From contig JAFKAC010000173.1 in assembly GCA_025766275.1 (NCBI GenBank), forward strand, positions 25,755 to 89,754: a DNA stretch of 64,000 nucleotides, written 5' to 3'. The position numbers were made by a program, and so were the translations under genes. The notes beneath the pieces are model-generated. The model worked only from the letters and a program-made list of their open reading frames with translations. It was not told the DNA's origin and did not search any database. Positions 63,429 to 64,000 of the stretch are shown here, piece after piece. This DNA comes from Lactarius indigo (lineage: Eukaryota > Basidiomycota > Agaricomycetes > Russulales > Russulaceae). Each line of letters opens with the position of its first letter. The stretch's first letter is position 1.

Positions 63429-63460
63429 GTGATTATAATCACTTATAATCACCATAAGTG
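63429..63460. promoter_or_regulatory. Overlapping palindromes upstream of LYS2
   Basis: A perfect 14-bp palindrome GTGATTATAATCAC (63429-63442) overlaps an inverted repeat CACTTAT/ATAAGTG (63440-63446 and 63454-63460). They lie about 350 bp before the LYS2 ATG. A role as a regulator site is an inference. Confidence 0.4.
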
Positions 63461-63774
63461 GTGTGAGCAGAACCTGGATTATAAATCAGCGAAAGTGCAT
63501 ACGATAGCTCCCCAAATTGGAAATCTATGGTGATCAGTCACAATCATGCCTGTGAATGGTAATCGTTTTGGGATTGTATTGCCTAACACTTCATGGGTTG
63601 TATGCACTTATAATTGATTTAATTCAGAGGATACTAGTTGGAAAAATTACAATGCTGTTGTACTTTGATATTTTCGTGATTATTATTTAATTCCTTATCA
63701 TCGAACATCCTTCTCAGATTTCATAATACCAAGCTACTAAGAGTTGAGACCAAGGCACATAAATAAACGGGCAT

Positions 63775-63865
63775 AAGCGGATTTGAACACTGGCATGCAG
63801 TCGACAGGTGATGACATAATGAGTTGAGATCGCAACAAATATTACCGCTACACCACAAGGTCATC
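63775..63865 (-). repeat. tRNA-like Pol III element (degenerate tRNA or SINE head)
   Basis: On the minus strand an A-box-like TGGTGTAGCGG is followed after about 54 bases by a B-box-like GTGTTCAAATCC. Acceptor and T stems do not pair, so it is not an intact tRNA. A tRNA-derived SINE end or a decayed tRNA gene is possible. Confidence 0.4.
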
Positions 63866-63952
63866 AACATGAACCCAATAGGTTTTATACTTAAATAGCA
63901 GGGGGGATTCCGCCGGAGTCAGAGAGCAGAGGAGCAGAGGAGGAAGCGACCA

Positions 63953-64000
63953 ATGTCGCAGAACGAGGACGAGATAGAGCGAGAATCAGGTTATGGAATC
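63953..64000 (+). CDS. Start of a gene running off the window
   Basis: An ATG at 63953 opens 16 codons (MSQNEDEIERESGYGI) to the window edge, after a GA-rich leader. It is too short for a family call and may be chance. Confidence 0.35.
   Translation, partial: MSQNEDEIERESGYGI

Larger units (their letters stand above)
63082..63952. other. Upstream region of LYS2 and right-end gene
   Basis: About 870 bp, AT-rich from 63,400 on. It contains the palindromes at 63429-63460, a repeat of CACTTATAAT at 63605-63614, and a tRNA-like element at about 63,775-63,865. No protein-coding frame was recognised. Confidence 0.5.

Overview
The window is nuclear DNA of a basidiomycete fungus, most likely a mushroom-forming agaricomycete. 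Almost every gene is cut by many introns of about 45-70 bp, genes lie 40-400 bp apart on both strands, and the recognisable proteins are fungal housekeeping families together with basidiomycete-type secreted proteins and a flavin halogenase. I reconstructed exons by joining open frames at GT..AG (twice GC..AG) sites that restore conserved protein sequence. Gene ends are usually firm, while individual exon borders are approximate unless positions are given.

Layout. 0.1-14.4 kb: a secreted GPI-type protein, BIR1, WAPL, the scavenger decapping enzyme DcpS, long-form tRNase Z, a tRNA-Arg and a C2H2 zinc-finger/RING protein. 15.4-26.7 kb: a flavin-dependent halogenase, meiotic recombinase DMC1, the sterol regulator SRE1, a PARP-type zinc-finger protein and a secreted CBM19-like protein. 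27-33.4 kb: ribosomal protein eS26, a SYLF-SH3 actin-patch protein, a KH-domain splicing-type protein and a broken 3-beta-hydroxysteroid dehydrogenase gene. 33.5-44.2 kb: a tRNA-Lys with an intron, HMG-CoA reductase, ribosomal protein eL42 and the NatA subunit NAA15. 44.3-64 kb: PDS5, a D-amino-acid oxidase, a NUDIX hydrolase, a BUR1/CDK9-type kinase, a SUZ12-like VEFS-box protein, LYS2 and the first codons of one more gene.

Themes. Several genes serve chromosome cohesion and segregation (BIR1, WAPL, PDS5, DMC1). WAPL and PDS5 are partners in cohesin release, and BIR1 and WAPL start back to back across only 97 bp. Three genes touch sterol metabolism (SRE1, HMG-CoA reductase, the decayed 3-beta-HSD). 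There is no sign of a secondary-metabolite cluster: the halogenase stands alone, and the NRPS-like gene is LYS2 of lysine biosynthesis. I found no transposon with coding capacity and no CRISPR array; one tRNA-like Pol III element lies near the right end.
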